Shown: positions 16,107-25,203 of the stretch, one piece after another
Layout: each line of letters opens with the position of its first letter
How positions within the stretch are numbered: position 1 is the first letter of the stretch
Source of the DNA: an uncultured Blautia sp.
GTDB lineage: Bacteria; Bacillota; Clostridia; Lachnospirales; Lachnospiraceae
NCBI GenBank assembly: GCA_900551715.1
Contig: URXG01000025.1
Location: 1-29,926 of the forward strand
Direction of reading: 5' to 3'
DNA: 29,926 nt
Notes under the pieces: model-generated
What the model was told of the DNA's origin: nothing
Seen by the model: the letters and a program-made list of their open reading frames with translations, nothing else
Databases searched by the model: none
Program-made: the position numbers and the translations under genes

Positions 16107-19100
16107 TCAGAAGTTTTTCAATACTCTTTCCACAAGTTTAACGTTAGATTCCCCATATTTTTGTCTCAGTTCCCGGAGAGAAGTTTCATTGATCTCCACC
16201 TGATATGCTGCCGGCAGACGTTTCATGGCTTTTACGTCTTTCAGGAAAATAACCACTGCAGAAGTACCCCTGTTTTTTTTCAGAATTTCCTGCAGTTCTG
16301 CTTCCTCCTGACCATATTCTGCCCTGTCTTTAAACTGGAGCCACACCTCTCTGGGGATTTCATCAAAAGAACGGACTTTTTCAAGGATCAGCTTACTTGG
16401 TCTGTCATCTTCTGCTGACACTCTTCCCTGAATGAATACTTTTGCCTCCTCTTCCAGAAGACTGTGCCACTTCTCATAGTCTCTTGGAAATACAACGATC
16501 TCCACAGTTCCCACCAGATCTTCCAGTGTCAGGAAAGCCATGACTTTATTAGTCTTTGTATATTTGATGTTTTTATCCGTAATCATTCCACCAACAATGA
16601 CTTTCTGTCCGTCAACTACCCTGGGAATGCCGGTTTCCTCATCCTGCTGAAAATCTGCGGTTCTGGATGAGATCATTTTTTCCATCATCCCTCTGTATCT
16701 TTCCAGCGGATGACCACTTAAATAAATCCCCAGAACTTCCTTTTCAAAGGCAAGTACCATTTCCGGATCATATTCCTCCACATCCGGCATACGGATCTCA
16801 AAATCTTTTTTATCCTCATCGCTGACCAGGTCAAAGAGACTCATCTGACCTGCCATAGAATTCTTTTTTTCCTGAGCAATACTGTCTACAATTCTTCCAT
16901 AAACCATCATCTTCTGACGTCGGTTTCCTTCCAGACAATCCAGTGCCCCTGCCTTGATAAAGTTTTCGATAGCTCTTTTATTTACAGTCCCTGTCAGTCT
17001 CTCAATAAAATCCTTCAGTGAACGGTATTCTCCCCTATCTTCTCGCTCTTTTACAAGAGCTTCGATCACAGGACGTCCCACACTCTTGATCGCAGAAAGC
17101 CCATAACGGATAGAACCATTATCTACAGAAAAGCCGTAGCTTCCTCTGTTTACATCCGGTGGCAGAATCTTTATTCCCATCTGACGACACACCTGAATAT
17201 ATTCAGCCACTTTAACCGGCATTTCAATTACCGAGGTCATCAGTGCCGCCATGAATTCTACCGGATAATAATACTTCAGAAAAGCAGTCTGATAAGAAAC
17301 CACTGCATAGGCTGCTGCATGAGATTTATTGAAAGCATATTTTGCAAAATCGATCATTTCATCATAAATCTTGTTTGCCACCTGCTCCGAGATCCCATTG
17401 GCAATACATCCGGGAACTCCCTCCGCTTCATTTCCATAGACAAAGTTCTGCCGTTCTTTCTCCATGACTGCTGCTTTTTTCTTGGACATGGCTCTTCGCA
17501 CAAGGTCACTTCGTCCCAGTGTATACCCCGCCAGGTTCCGTACGATCTGCATAACCTGCTCCTGATATACGATACAGCCGTAAGTAGGTTTCAGAATCGG
17601 TTCCAACTGAGGGCAGTCATAACTGATAGTATCAGGACGGTTCTTGCCTCTGATATACTGTGGAATAAAATCCATGGGTCCTGGACGATACAGAGAAATT
17701 CCCGCAATTACATCTTCCAGACTCTGTGGTTTCAGTTCTTTCATGAAGTTTTTCATACCGGCACTTTCCAGCTGGAACACCCCATCAGAACGTCCCGTTC
17801 CCAGAGAATCAAGAACCTTTTTGTCATCATAATCAATGTGCTGCATATCCAGTTTCACACCGGTATCCTGTTCCACCAGGTGTACTGCATTCTGGATAAC
17901 TGTAAGAGTACGAAGTCCCAGGAAATCCATCTTCAGAAGTCCCAGTTCTTCCAGAGTAGTCATGGTAAACTGGGTAACAATAGAACCATCCTGTGCCCTG
18001 GAAAGAGGTACATATTCAGATACGTCTTTCTGACTGATCACCACACCTGCCGCATGCATGGATGTATGGCGCGGAAGCCCTTCCAGACGCTTTGCCGTAT
18101 CGATCAGCTCATGAATCTCCGGTTGTTCTTCGTAAATTTTTTTCAGTTCCGGATTCATAGTAAGAGCTTTATCTATGGTAATATTCAGCTCCTGTGGAAT
18201 CATCTTTGCGATCACATCCACCTGTGCATAAGGCATATCCATAACACGCCCTACATCCCGGATCACACCTCTGGCTGCCAGTGTACCAAATGTAACAATC
18301 TGAACAACACAGTCATCTCCATATTTACGCCTTACATAGTCAATAACTTCCTGTCGTCTTTCAAAACAGAAATCCACATCGATATCCGGCATGGATACAC
18401 GTTCCGGATTCAGGAAACGCTCAAACAGCAGATCATACCGTATCGGATCAAGCTGAGTAATTCCTAAAGTATACGCTACAAGACTTCCCGCTGCAGAACC
18501 TCGTCCGGGACCAACCATAATGTCATGATCTCTGGCATACTTTATAAAATCCCATACAATAAGAAAGTAATCTACATAGCCCATGTTTTTAATAGTAGTA
18601 AGCTCATAGGTCAGTCGTTCTTTCAGTTCCTCTGTTACCGGCTGATATCTTTCTTCCAGTCCTTTGAAACAAAGTTCATTCAGGTATTCCCAGGAATTAT
18701 AACCTTCCGGCACTCCAAACTTCGGCAGCTTGGTAACACCAAATTCAATCTCCACATGGCATCTTTCTGCAATCTTGTGGGTATTTTCCAGTGCCTCAGG
18801 TGCATAAGGAAAAAGTCTTGCCATTTCTTCCGGAGATTTTACATAATACTGCCCGCCTTCGTAACGCATACGGTCGGTATCTGCCAGTTTTTTGTTCGTC
18901 TGGAGACAGAGAAGTACATCATGAGGCTGCGCATCCTCTGCCAGTGTATAATGTACGTCATTGGTACAAACCAGATCGATTCCCGTCTCTCTGTGCATCT
19001 TCAGAAGCTGCTGATTAACATTCTGCTGTTCCGGTATCCCATGATCCTGCAGTTCCAGAAAAAAGTTTCCTTTTCCAAAAATATCCTGATAACGAAGAGC

Positions 19101-19574
19101 TGCTGCCTTTGCATCCTCATACATCCCTCTGGTAAGAAATCTGGCTACTTCACCTGCCAGGCAGGCACTCAGAGCAATGAGCCCTTCATGATATTTCCCA
19201 AGGAGTTCCAGATCCACCCTGGGTTTATAATAAAATCCCTCTACAAATCCTTTGGATACGATTTTCATCAGATTACTGTAGCCTCGGTTGTTCTCTGCAA
19301 GAAGAACCAGATGATAATAACGGTCTTCTCCACTTCCCGCTTCACGCTCAAATCTGGATCCAGGTGCCACATAAACTTCACAGCCCAGAATCGGATTGAT
19401 GCCTGCTGCCTTTGCTGCCCGGTAAAAATCAATAACCCCATACATAACACCATGATCTGTAATGGCTGCACTGTCCATACCAAGCTCTTTTACCCGTTCT
19501 ACATATTCTTTTATCTTGTTGGATCCATCCAGAAGACTGTATTCTGTATGAACATGAAGATGTGTAAAATTCAT
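16107..19574 (-). CDS. dnaE: DNA polymerase III alpha subunit
   Basis: Replicative-type C-family DNA polymerase. The 1155 residues hold an N-terminal PHP domain starting HLHVHTEYSLLDG (6-18) with ITDHGVMYG. The polymerase core has GPGRGSAAGSLVAY (355-368) and the catalytic aspartates in PDIDVDF (396-402). Finger and helix-hairpin-helix regions follow, then a C-terminal OB fold (about 985-1065). Length matches DnaE; PolC would be longer and carry an embedded exonuclease. In Firmicutes with PolC, DnaE extends primers on the lagging strand. The start follows AAAGGATGAG and lies 11 nt after the cvfB stop, so the genes are co-transcribed. Confidence 0.97.
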   Translation of the reverse strand: MNFTHLHVHTEYSLLDGSNKIKEYVERVKELGMDSAAITDHGVMYGVIDFYRAAKAAGINPILGCEVYVAPGSRFEREAGSGEDRYYHLVLLAENNRGYSNLMKIVSKGFVEGFYYKPRVDLELLGKYHEGLIALSACLAGEVARFLTRGMYEDAKAAALRYQDIFGKGNFFLELQDHGIPEQQNVNQQLLKMHRETGIDLVCTNDVHYTLAEDAQPHDVLLCLQTNKKLADTDRMRYEGGQYYVKSPEEMARLFPYAPEALENTHKIAERCHVEIEFGVTKLPKFGVPEGYNSWEYLNELCFKGLEERYQPVTEELKERLTYELTTIKNMGYVDYFLIVWDFIKYARDHDIMVGPGRGSAAGSLVAYTLGITQLDPIRYDLLFERFLNPERVSMPDIDVDFCFERRQEVIDYVRRKYGDDCVVQIVTFGTLAARGVIRDVGRVMDMPYAQVDVIAKMIPQELNITIDKALTMNPELKKIYEEQPEIHELIDTAKRLEGLPRHTSMHAAGVVISQKDVSEYVPLSRAQDGSIVTQFTMTTLEELGLLKMDFLGLRTLTVIQNAVHLVEQDTGVKLDMQHIDYDDKKVLDSLGTGRSDGVFQLESAGMKNFMKELKPQSLEDVIAGISLYRPGPMDFIPQYIRGKNRPDTISYDCPQLEPILKPTYGCIVYQEQVMQIVRNLAGYTLGRSDLVRRAMSKKKAAVMEKERQNFVYGNEAEGVPGCIANGISEQVANKIYDEMIDFAKYAFNKSHAAAYAVVSYQTAFLKYYYPVEFMAALMTSVIEMPVKVAEYIQVCRQMGIKILPPDVNRGSYGFSVDNGSIRYGLSAIKSVGRPVIEALVKEREDRGEYRSLKDFIERLTGTVNKRAIENFIKAGALDCLEGNRRQKMMVYGRIVDSIAQEKKNSMAGQMSLFDLVSDEDKKDFEIRMPDVEEYDPEMVLAFEKEVLGIYLSGHPLERYRGMMEKMISSRTADFQQDEETGIPRVVDGQKVIVGGMITDKNIKYTKTNKVMAFLTLEDLVGTVEIVVFPRDYEKWHSLLEEEAKVFIQGRVSAEDDRPSKLILEKVRSFDEIPREVWLQFKDRAEYGQEEAELQEILKKNRGTSAVVIFLKDVKAMKRLPAAYQVEINETSLRELRQKYGESNVKLVERVLKNF

Positions 19575-19585
19575 AATCTCATCCT

Positions 19586-20431
19586 TTACTTATTTACAAG
19601 ATAAATCCGTCTGTCTCTGATCTCCACCTTACCCTCTTTCATAAGATGTCCTACGGCACGTTTGAATGCATTCTTGCTGAGACCAAATTCTCTTTTGATC
19701 ACTTCCGGTGATGCTTTGTCATCAAAAGGCAGTACCCCTGCAAACTCTTCAATAACCTGATATACATTTTCTGCATCTTCATTGATCTGAAGATATGCTT
19801 CTTGGCGGTCACTGACATTCATTTTTCCATCTTCACGAAGCTTTGTTACACGAAGATCCAGAACAGTACCCGGACGATATTTGCCTGATGCTTCTCTTGC
19901 AGGGATCAGCGCAGAATATTTATTATCAACTGCAACAAACACTCCAAAATTATCACTGATCTGATAAACTCTTCCTTTTACGTGGTCTCCTTCTTTATAA
20001 GGAGTTTCTGTAGAAAGATAAGGATAAACTTTCATTGTTGCACAAAGTCTGCTGCTTTTGTCCACATAGAGAGCTACCAGACATTCCTGTCCCTCAAAAA
20101 TACGAGTAGTCTGCTCATGATAAGGAAGAAGAAGGTCTTTCTCCAGTCCCCAGTCAAGAAAAGCACCAATCTTTGTGATCTGTTTTACTTTCAGAAGACC
20201 TGCCTCGCCAACAGTAAGAAGTGGTTCTCTGGTTGTAGCAATCATTCGGTCCTGAGAATCTTTATAAATAAAAACTTCCAGTTTATCTCCTGCGGAAGTA
20301 CCTGCCGGTACTTGTTTGGCAGGAAGCAGTACCTGGTGTCTGGTATCTGCATTCATATCTTCTGCCAGATATACACCAAAATCTACAGTCTTAACTACCA
20401 GCAGTGTCTGTTTTTTACCTAATTCCATCAT
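19586..20431 (-). CDS. S1 RNA-binding domain protein, CvfB-like
   Basis: A 281-residue cytoplasmic RNA-binding protein of the CvfB/YitL type: tandem S1-like OB folds (about 5-65, 70-130, 145-215) and a C-terminal winged helix (about 220-281). A typical S1 segment is GDHVKGRVYQISDNFGVFVAVDNKYSALIP, shown here only by its core VYQISDNFGVFVAV. In Staphylococcus the homolog affects virulence gene expression; its molecular role is not settled. The start follows GGGAGG with 7-nt spacing. It lies directly upstream of dnaE. The gap on its 5' side holds an inverted repeat. Confidence 0.9.
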   Translation of the reverse strand: MMELGKKQTLLVVKTVDFGVYLAEDMNADTRHQVLLPAKQVPAGTSAGDKLEVFIYKDSQDRMIATTREPLLTVGEAGLLKVKQITKIGAFLDWGLEKDLLLPYHEQTTRIFEGQECLVALYVDKSSRLCATMKVYPYLSTETPYKEGDHVKGRVYQISDNFGVFVAVDNKYSALIPAREASGKYRPGTVLDLRVTKLREDGKMNVSDRQEAYLQINEDAENVYQVIEEFAGVLPFDDKASPEVIKREFGLSKNAFKRAVGHLMKEGKVEIRDRRIYLVNK

Positions 20432-20459
20432 AAAAAGTCCTCCCGTATAATGTTCTGTC

Positions 20460-20480
20460 GTTACTGTAACCTGCAGTAAC
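20460..20480. repeat. Inverted repeat upstream of the cvfB-like gene
   Basis: GTTACTG and CAGTAAC, 7-bp arms with a 7-nt spacer that itself extends a smaller GTTAC-T-GTAAC palindrome. It is about 30 nt upstream of the start, where an operator could lie; no known regulator site was recognised. Confidence 0.4.
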
Positions 20481-20508
20481 CTCTGTTTCTTTGTAAAACT
20501 TATTTCCT

Positions 20509-20538
20509 GATATATTCTTTCTTGATATATTCTTTCTT
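20509..20538. repeat. AT-rich 15-bp tandem repeat
   Basis: Two exact copies of GATATATTCTTTCTT, with a third decayed copy running into the acyl-ACP thioesterase stop codon (to about 20553). Probably slippage in a non-coding spacer. Confidence 0.7.
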
Positions 20539-20551
20539 AATATATTTTACT

Positions 20552-21286
20552 TTATATATCCTGTTTTCTCATAAACTCCACAACAGCATAAGGATCTCCC
20601 TCTGTATCATTCAGCAGAATGAGTTCTTTGTTATCCACAGTTGCCCTAACAGGACAGATTGTGTCATGAAGTCTTGCCTGTTGCTTATATTCAGCACGCA
20701 TCTGGCTGATCTGATAATCCTCCGGGAGATAATCCATTGCCATTCGGACATACTGACAGTTGTTGACATGATGATTGGTATCCAGATGATGCTTCTGGAT
20801 CACAAAATTCTCTTCTTCCTTATATTCACCAGGAAGCCGGATCTTACGTGGAGCATAGTCCATTTCAAGTTTCGGTTCCATGGTTCCGTCAGGCAGTTCA
20901 TAACCTCTTATATCTTCTGGTGTAAGTTTCACAGGCAGTCCATTCTCTGCATCTATATAAGACCAGTAGGTATTGGCATATGCCAGACTCTCTCCTGCTT
21001 CCGTATCCATGGTAAAATTACGCATTCCCATAAACCCTCTGAATCCATAAGCCCATGTAGAAGTCCGGATATCTTCTCCCAGTTCCGGATATCTGTTTAT
21101 GATCACCTGCCATGCAGACAATACCCAGAATCTTTTGCGCTCTTTCAGGACTTTCATTCCAAGCCCCACTGCCTCTGACTGAAAGGTACTGCAATCCTGA
21201 AAATAATTCAGCACTCCCGGTAATGTCAGAAGTCCGTTTTCTCCAATTTCACTGTAGCGGATCCTGCCGCTAAAACTATATGCCAT
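20552..21286 (-). CDS. Acyl-ACP thioesterase
   Basis: Releases free fatty acids from acyl carrier protein. The 244 residues form two hot-dog repeats, as in plant FatA/FatB and bacterial acyl-ACP thioesterases. The N-terminal half has GVLNYFQDCSTFQSE and WVLSAWQVIINRYPELGE. The second half has the catalytic-region motif HLDTNHHVNN (167-176). A start with AGAGAGTG and 6-nt spacing fits. No fab genes are near. No clear promoter was found in the 80-nt gap after tRNA-Gln, so readthrough from the tRNA or a weak promoter may drive it. Confidence 0.92.
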   Translation of the reverse strand: MAYSFSGRIRYSEIGENGLLTLPGVLNYFQDCSTFQSEAVGLGMKVLKERKRFWVLSAWQVIINRYPELGEDIRTSTWAYGFRGFMGMRNFTMDTEAGESLAYANTYWSYIDAENGLPVKLTPEDIRGYELPDGTMEPKLEMDYAPRKIRLPGEYKEEENFVIQKHHLDTNHHVNNCQYVRMAMDYLPEDYQISQMRAEYKQQARLHDTICPVRATVDNKELILLNDTEGDPYAVVEFMRKQDI

Positions 21287-21333
21287 AATTCACACTCTCT
21301 TTCAGACCTGTGTTTTCAGTATTCCATAATATG

Positions 21334-21358
21334 AAAAAAGCACCTCTTCCGAGGTGCT
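21334..21358 (-). terminator. Terminator of tRNA-Gln
   Basis: AGCACCTC pairs with GAGGTGCT around a GGAA tetraloop, followed by six T on minus, immediately downstream of the tRNA. Confidence 0.92.
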
Positions 21359-21366
21359 CCACTTAA

Positions 21367-21438
21367 CAGGGCTACAAGGATTCGAACCTTGAAATGACGG
21401 AGTCAGAGTCCGCTGCCTTACCGTTTGGCTATAGCCCT
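21367..21438 (-). tRNA. tRNA-Gln (anticodon CTG)
   Basis: A 72-nt cloverleaf with acceptor arms AGGGCTA and TAGCCCT, a D arm GCC/GGC and an anticodon stem GCGGA/TCCGT. The anticodon loop CTCTGAC gives anticodon CTG, decoding CAG. The T arm is CAAGG/CCTTG around TTCGAAT, and the discriminator is G. CCA is not encoded. Position 1 is A pairing with U72. Confidence 0.95.
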
Positions 21439-21486
21439 TCATTTGTTCGCTCGCTTATTTTTTATTTATCACTCGCGACAAATGGT

Positions 21487-21515
21487 ATTATATTATATGC
21501 TTCAGAAAAAATCAA
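21487..21515 (-). promoter_or_regulatory. Promoter of tRNA-Gln
   Basis: TTGATT (21515-21510), a 17-bp spacer, and TATAAT (21492-21487) on minus, about 48 nt upstream of the mature tRNA end. A second overlapping TATAAT lies 5 nt upstream. Confidence 0.75.
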
Positions 21516-21605
21516 CCCCTTTTTTGAAATTTTTTTATTTTTTTTATGACCCTCTGGTATTTCCTTAATCTTATGTAAAATTTTAGTGCTGATTGTAAAT
21601 ATTAA

Positions 21606-21614
21606 TGGTATAAT
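21606..21614 (+). promoter_or_regulatory. Extended -10 promoter of pncB
   Basis: TGG directly before TATAAT (21609-21614), 43 nt upstream of the pncB start. No good -35 box is visible at 16-18 bp, which fits an extended -10 promoter. Confidence 0.6.
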
Positions 21615-21657
21615 ATTGCCATCCGAAAACATTTTATAACTTTAAAAGGAGAAACTG

Positions 21658-23124
21658 ATGAGAGCAAACAATCTCACCCTGCTCACTGATCTGTATGAAC
21701 TGACCATGATGCAGGGCTATTTCAAAAACCCAACCAATCAGACCGTAATCTTTGATATGTTTTATCGTGTCAATCCCTGCGGTGGAAGTTTTGCTATTAC
21801 AGCCGGTCTGGAACAGATGATCGAGTACATTGAGAATCTTCACTTTTCAGATGAAGACATTGATTATCTCCGTAGTCTTCATATTTTTGAAGAAGATTTT
21901 CTTGCTTACTTAAGTGACTTTCATTTTACCGGCGATATCTATGCCATCCCTGAGGGAACCGTCGTGTTTCCAAGAGAACCACTGGTAAAGGTTATCGCAC
22001 CGATCATGGAGGCACAGCTTGTAGAAACAGCGATTCTGAACATTATCAACCATCAGAGTCTTATTGCCACCAAGGCGGCCAGAGTCTGCTACGCAGCCCG
22101 GGGCGACGGAATTATGGAATTTGGACTTCGTCGGGCCCAGGGACCTGATGCAGGTATCTACGGTGCCAGAGCAGCAATCATCGGCGGATGCGCCGGCACT
22201 TCCAATGTTCTTACCGGTCAGATGTTCAATGTTCCGGTTCTTGGAACTCATGCCCATAGCTGGATCATGAGCTTCCCGGATGAATACACTGCATTCAAGA
22301 CTTATGCAAGAATGTACCCTGATTCCTGTACACTTCTGGTAGATACCTACGATGTACTGAAATCCGGTGTGCCAAATGCGATCCGCGTATTTGAAGAAAT
22401 GAGAGAAGAAGGTGTCAAACTCACCCACTATGGCATCCGTATCGACAGCGGTGATCTGGCTTATCTTTCCAAAGAAGCCTACAAGATGCTGGCTGCTGCC
22501 GGTTTTGATGATGCTACTATCTCTGCTTCCAGTGACCTGGATGAATACTTGATCGACAGCCTCAAGAGCCAAGATGCCAAGATTACCTCCTGGGGGGTAG
22601 GTACCAACCTGATCACCAGCAAAGATAATCCGGCATTTGGCGGTGTATACAAACTGGCTGCTGTTAAAGACGCAGGCAGCAACTCTTTCACACCAAAGAT
22701 CAAACTTTCCGAAAACACAGAAAAGGTCACTAATCCCGGCAACAAAACTGTTTACCGTATCTACAGCAAGTCTACTGGCAAGATCAAGGCAGATATGATC
22801 TGTCTCACAGACGAAACCTTTGATCCGGAAGAAACCATGGTGATCTTTGATCCCATTGACACCTGGAAAAAGACTAAAGTCCTGGGTGGAACCTACGAGC
22901 TTCGTGAACTTCTGGTTCCTGTTATCCGGGAAGGTAAACGAATCTATACCTCACCGGAAGTTATGGATATTCGTGAATACTGCCGCAAGGAACAGAATAC
23001 TCTCTGGGATGAATCCAGACGTCTGGTGAACCCTCAGAAAGTCTATGTAGATCTTTCTCAGAAACTTTTTGATCTCAAGAAGAATCTTCTGGAAGAAATG
23101 AGCGAAAAAAATCTGGGTGAATAA
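21658..23124 (+). CDS. pncB: Nicotinate phosphoribosyltransferase
   Basis: Salvages nicotinate to nicotinate mononucleotide for NAD synthesis, using PRPP and ATP. The 488 residues begin LTLLTDLYELTMMQGYF, a family signature. GLRRAQGPDAGIYGARAA (about 156-173), the conserved histidine region GTHAHSW (196-202) and IRIDSGDLAYLSK follow. Length and the C-terminal extension fit the longer Firmicute-type enzyme. The start follows AAGGAG by 6 nt. It is a single-gene unit with its own promoter and terminator. Confidence 0.96.
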   Translation: MRANNLTLLTDLYELTMMQGYFKNPTNQTVIFDMFYRVNPCGGSFAITAGLEQMIEYIENLHFSDEDIDYLRSLHIFEEDFLAYLSDFHFTGDIYAIPEGTVVFPREPLVKVIAPIMEAQLVETAILNIINHQSLIATKAARVCYAARGDGIMEFGLRRAQGPDAGIYGARAAIIGGCAGTSNVLTGQMFNVPVLGTHAHSWIMSFPDEYTAFKTYARMYPDSCTLLVDTYDVLKSGVPNAIRVFEEMREEGVKLTHYGIRIDSGDLAYLSKEAYKMLAAAGFDDATISASSDLDEYLIDSLKSQDAKITSWGVGTNLITSKDNPAFGGVYKLAAVKDAGSNSFTPKIKLSENTEKVTNPGNKTVYRIYSKSTGKIKADMICLTDETFDPEETMVIFDPIDTWKKTKVLGGTYELRELLVPVIREGKRIYTSPEVMDIREYCRKEQNTLWDESRRLVNPQKVYVDLSQKLFDLKKNLLEEMSEKNLGE

Positions 23125-23137
23125 AAAATTTTTCCAT

Positions 23138-23169
23138 TCCCTCTGTTGACATAACAGGGGGATTTTTTT
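23138..23169 (+). terminator. Terminator of pncB
   Basis: CCCTCTGTT pairs with AACAGGGGG (one G-U) around GACAT, followed by GATTTTTTT, 14 nt after the pncB stop. Confidence 0.92.
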
Positions 23170-23228
23170 AATTTTCGATATTTTTGTCGATTTAAAGTGT
23201 TAAAGTACTGGATTTTCAAAATGTATCA

Positions 23229-23237
23229 TGTTATACT
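23229..23237 (+). promoter_or_regulatory. Extended -10 promoter of the DAHP synthase gene
   Basis: TGT before TATACT (23232-23237), with only a poor -35 match (TGGATT, 17-bp spacer). The start codon is about 50 nt downstream. The gap has no T-box or trp-type attenuator. Confidence 0.55.
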
Positions 23238-23287
23238 GAGAAAAGAAAAAAACACATTATGTGATAATAATATGGAGGAATTTAATC

Positions 23288-24319
23288 ATGTCCATCAAAA
23301 TCAATCATGAGCTTCCACTGCCAGAGGTCCTGAAATCCCAGTACCCTCTCAGCCCGGAGCTTAAAGAAGCCAAAAAACAGCGAGATGAAGAAATACGCCG
23401 TATCTTCACCGGTGAATCAGATAAATTTATTGTTCTGGTAGGACCCTGTTCTGCTGACAACGAAGATACTGTCTGCGAATACGTACGCAGACTTAAGATC
23501 GTAGCAGATAAAGTATCTGACAAGCTGATGATCATTCCCAGAGTTTACACCAACAAACCCCGTACAACCGGTGACGGATACAAAGGAATGCTCCACCAGC
23601 CAGATCCAGACAAATCTCCTGACCTTCTTGCAGGAATCATCGCCATCCGCAAACTTCACATGAGAGTTATGCAGGAAACAGGTCTTTCTTCTGCTGATGA
23701 AATGCTTTATCCGGAAAACCGCAGCTACCTGGATGACATTCTTTCTTATGAGGCAGTAGGTGCCCGTTCCGTAGAAAACCAGCAGCATCGTCTCACAGCC
23801 AGCGGCATGGATATTCCTGTTGGAATGAAGAACCCTACCTGCGGAGACCTTTCTGTTATGCTGAACTCTGTTACTGCTGCCCAGCATCCTCATCATTTTA
23901 TCTACCGAGGATGTGATGTGGAGACCTCCGGTAATGATCTGGCTCATACCATTCTTCGTGGTGGTGTCAACCAGTACGGTCAGACTCTTCCTAATTACCA
24001 TTACGAAGATCTGATGCAGCTGGCTGCCCTCTATGCCAAGAAGGATCTCAAGAACCCGGCTGTTATTGTAGATGCCAACCACTCCAACTCCAACAAGCAG
24101 TTCAAAGAACAGATCCGTATTGTTACTGAAGTACTTCACAGCCGCAGCTACAATCCGGACCTTAAGAAACTGGTTAAGGGTGTTATGATCGAAAGTTATC
24201 TTATTGAAGGCCGTCAGGACATCAGCAATCATATGACTCCAGGATGTTCTATCACTGACCCATGTCTTGGATGGGAAGATACAGAACGCCTCATTTATGA
24301 TATTGCTGAAAAATGTTAA
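23288..24319 (+). CDS. 3-deoxy-7-phosphoheptulonate synthase (AroG type)
   Basis: First step of aromatic amino acid synthesis: condenses phosphoenolpyruvate and erythrose 4-phosphate. The 343 residues match the type I alpha (AroF/G/H) class. Motifs in order are VLVGPCSADNED, YTNKPRTTGDGYKG, EAVGARSVENQQHR, GMKNPTCGD, TILRGG, VDANHSNSNKQF and GVMIESYLIEGRQ, the last groups supplying metal ligands. ATG at 23288 is chosen for the GGAGG at 23274-23278; an upstream in-frame GTG lacks a site. Single-gene unit. Which amino acid inhibits it cannot be told. Confidence 0.95.
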   Translation: MSIKINHELPLPEVLKSQYPLSPELKEAKKQRDEEIRRIFTGESDKFIVLVGPCSADNEDTVCEYVRRLKIVADKVSDKLMIIPRVYTNKPRTTGDGYKGMLHQPDPDKSPDLLAGIIAIRKLHMRVMQETGLSSADEMLYPENRSYLDDILSYEAVGARSVENQQHRLTASGMDIPVGMKNPTCGDLSVMLNSVTAAQHPHHFIYRGCDVETSGNDLAHTILRGGVNQYGQTLPNYHYEDLMQLAALYAKKDLKNPAVIVDANHSNSNKQFKEQIRIVTEVLHSRSYNPDLKKLVKGVMIESYLIEGRQDISNHMTPGCSITDPCLGWEDTERLIYDIAEKC

Positions 24320-24342
24320 CTCTGCATAAACTTTTTTAAAAC

Positions 24343-24401
24343 AACCCCCTGAATTCTCTTTTGTGATCTCTCACATCAGAAAATCCCGGGGGTTTTAATA
24401 T
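24343..24401. terminator. Bidirectional terminator between DAHP synthase and spoVT
   Basis: AACCCCC (24343-24349) pairs with GGGGGTT (24388-24394), enclosing a loop that contains a second GTGA/TCAC hairpin. T-rich tails follow on both strands, fitting the convergent genes. Confidence 0.85.
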
Positions 24402-24426
24402 TTTATGAAACCTGATTCTTTTTTCT

Positions 24427-24975
24427 TCACTGTTCCATCTGCCGTCCCAAAAATCCTGCTGCTGTCTGTACCAGCATTCTTTCAGAATCTCCAAAACGAT
24501 TATTTTGATCTTTACTTATAAGGATCACCGAGCCGATACCATCTCCACCAGCCAGAACAGGCTGAATGATCTCACTTCCCACCGGTTCTTTCTGGCTTTC
24601 AGAAACCAGGATCTTATTTTTTTCACCTGGTCGGAAACATTTGCCCTCCCGTCCTGTTATAAGACTTTCCAGTTCTCTGGTAATGCTCTTTCCCGTAAGC
24701 TCTTTACTTCCCTGTCCGGAAGCAGCCACTACCTGATCTCTGTCCGTGATACATGCCAGCATTCCGGTAGTCTGTGCCAGTACCTCAGCATATTCTTTTG
24801 CAAAAAGACTCATTTCTCCAATAGGAGAATATTTTTTCAGAATGATTTCTCCCTGTCTGTCTGTAAAGATCTCCATAGGGCTGCCCTCGTTGATTCTCAT
24901 TGTCTTCCTGATTTCCTTTGGGATTACAACCCGCCCCAAATCATCAATCCTTCTTACAATACCCGTCGCTTTCAT
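24427..24975 (-). CDS. spoVT: Stage V sporulation protein T
   Basis: Forespore-stage transcription regulator. In Bacillus it modulates sigma-G genes and spore coat and germination properties. The 182 residues have an AbrB-type swapped-hairpin DNA-binding domain (1-52; GIVRRIDDLGRVVIPKEIR) and a C-terminal GAF-like domain (about 60-182). Length matches B. subtilis SpoVT. ATG at 24975 is chosen because the conserved MKATGIVRRIDDLGR begins there with a GGAGG 10 nt upstream; the frame is open 22 codons further but is unlike the family. The 288-bp gap to the divergent trhA-like gene holds an imperfect palindrome; no convincing sigma-G promoter was found. Confidence 0.94.
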   Translation of the reverse strand: MKATGIVRRIDDLGRVVIPKEIRKTMRINEGSPMEIFTDRQGEIILKKYSPIGEMSLFAKEYAEVLAQTTGMLACITDRDQVVAASGQGSKELTGKSITRELESLITGREGKCFRPGEKNKILVSESQKEPVGSEIIQPVLAGGDGIGSVILISKDQNNRFGDSERMLVQTAAGFLGRQMEQ

Positions 24976-25105
24976 AGCTATTGTTCCTCCTGCCTGTTTT
25001 TTCATAAGATTTTTCTTTATGATTTCCATAAGATGTGACATATGGTTATTATATGAAAAAGCAGGAAATTTATACTGTATTCCGGTAATTATTGTTTTTC
25101 ATGGT

Positions 25106-25126
25106 ATTGTTCACTCCGTTCACAAT
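25106..25126. repeat. Imperfect 21-bp palindrome upstream of spoVT
   Basis: ATTGT and ACAAT form the outer arms around two GTTCAC direct repeats separated by TCC. It lies in the divergent spoVT/trhA gap, about 130 nt from spoVT and 35 nt upstream of the trhA -35 box. Possible operator; the regulator is unknown. Confidence 0.35.
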
Positions 25127-25157
25127 AACTTTTTACTGTTGGCTGTGAAACTTCCTG

Positions 25158-25186
25158 TAGACATTTCTGAATAATAGTGATATAGT
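25158..25186 (+). promoter_or_regulatory. Promoter of the trhA-like gene
   Basis: TAGACA (25158-25163), a 17-bp spacer, TATAGT (25181-25186); each box has 5 of 6 consensus bases. Confidence 0.7.
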
Positions 25187-25203
25187 TACAATATACTTTA
25201 TAT

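Noticed and set aside
17319..18467. 382-codon open frame on plus opposite dnaE
   Set aside because: Lies wholly antisense to a well-conserved polymerase gene; the residues show no family motif and there is no ribosome site.
23125..23287. T-box or other amino-acid-responsive leader before the DAHP synthase gene
   Set aside because: The 163-bp gap is taken up by the pncB terminator and a simple extended -10 promoter; no T-box core sequence is seen.
25040..25080. Sigma-G promoter for spoVT (GTATA...CATATAATA)
   Set aside because: The spacer is about 15 bp where sigma-G needs roughly 17-18 and the -10 has mismatches; only an AT-rich coincidence can be claimed.
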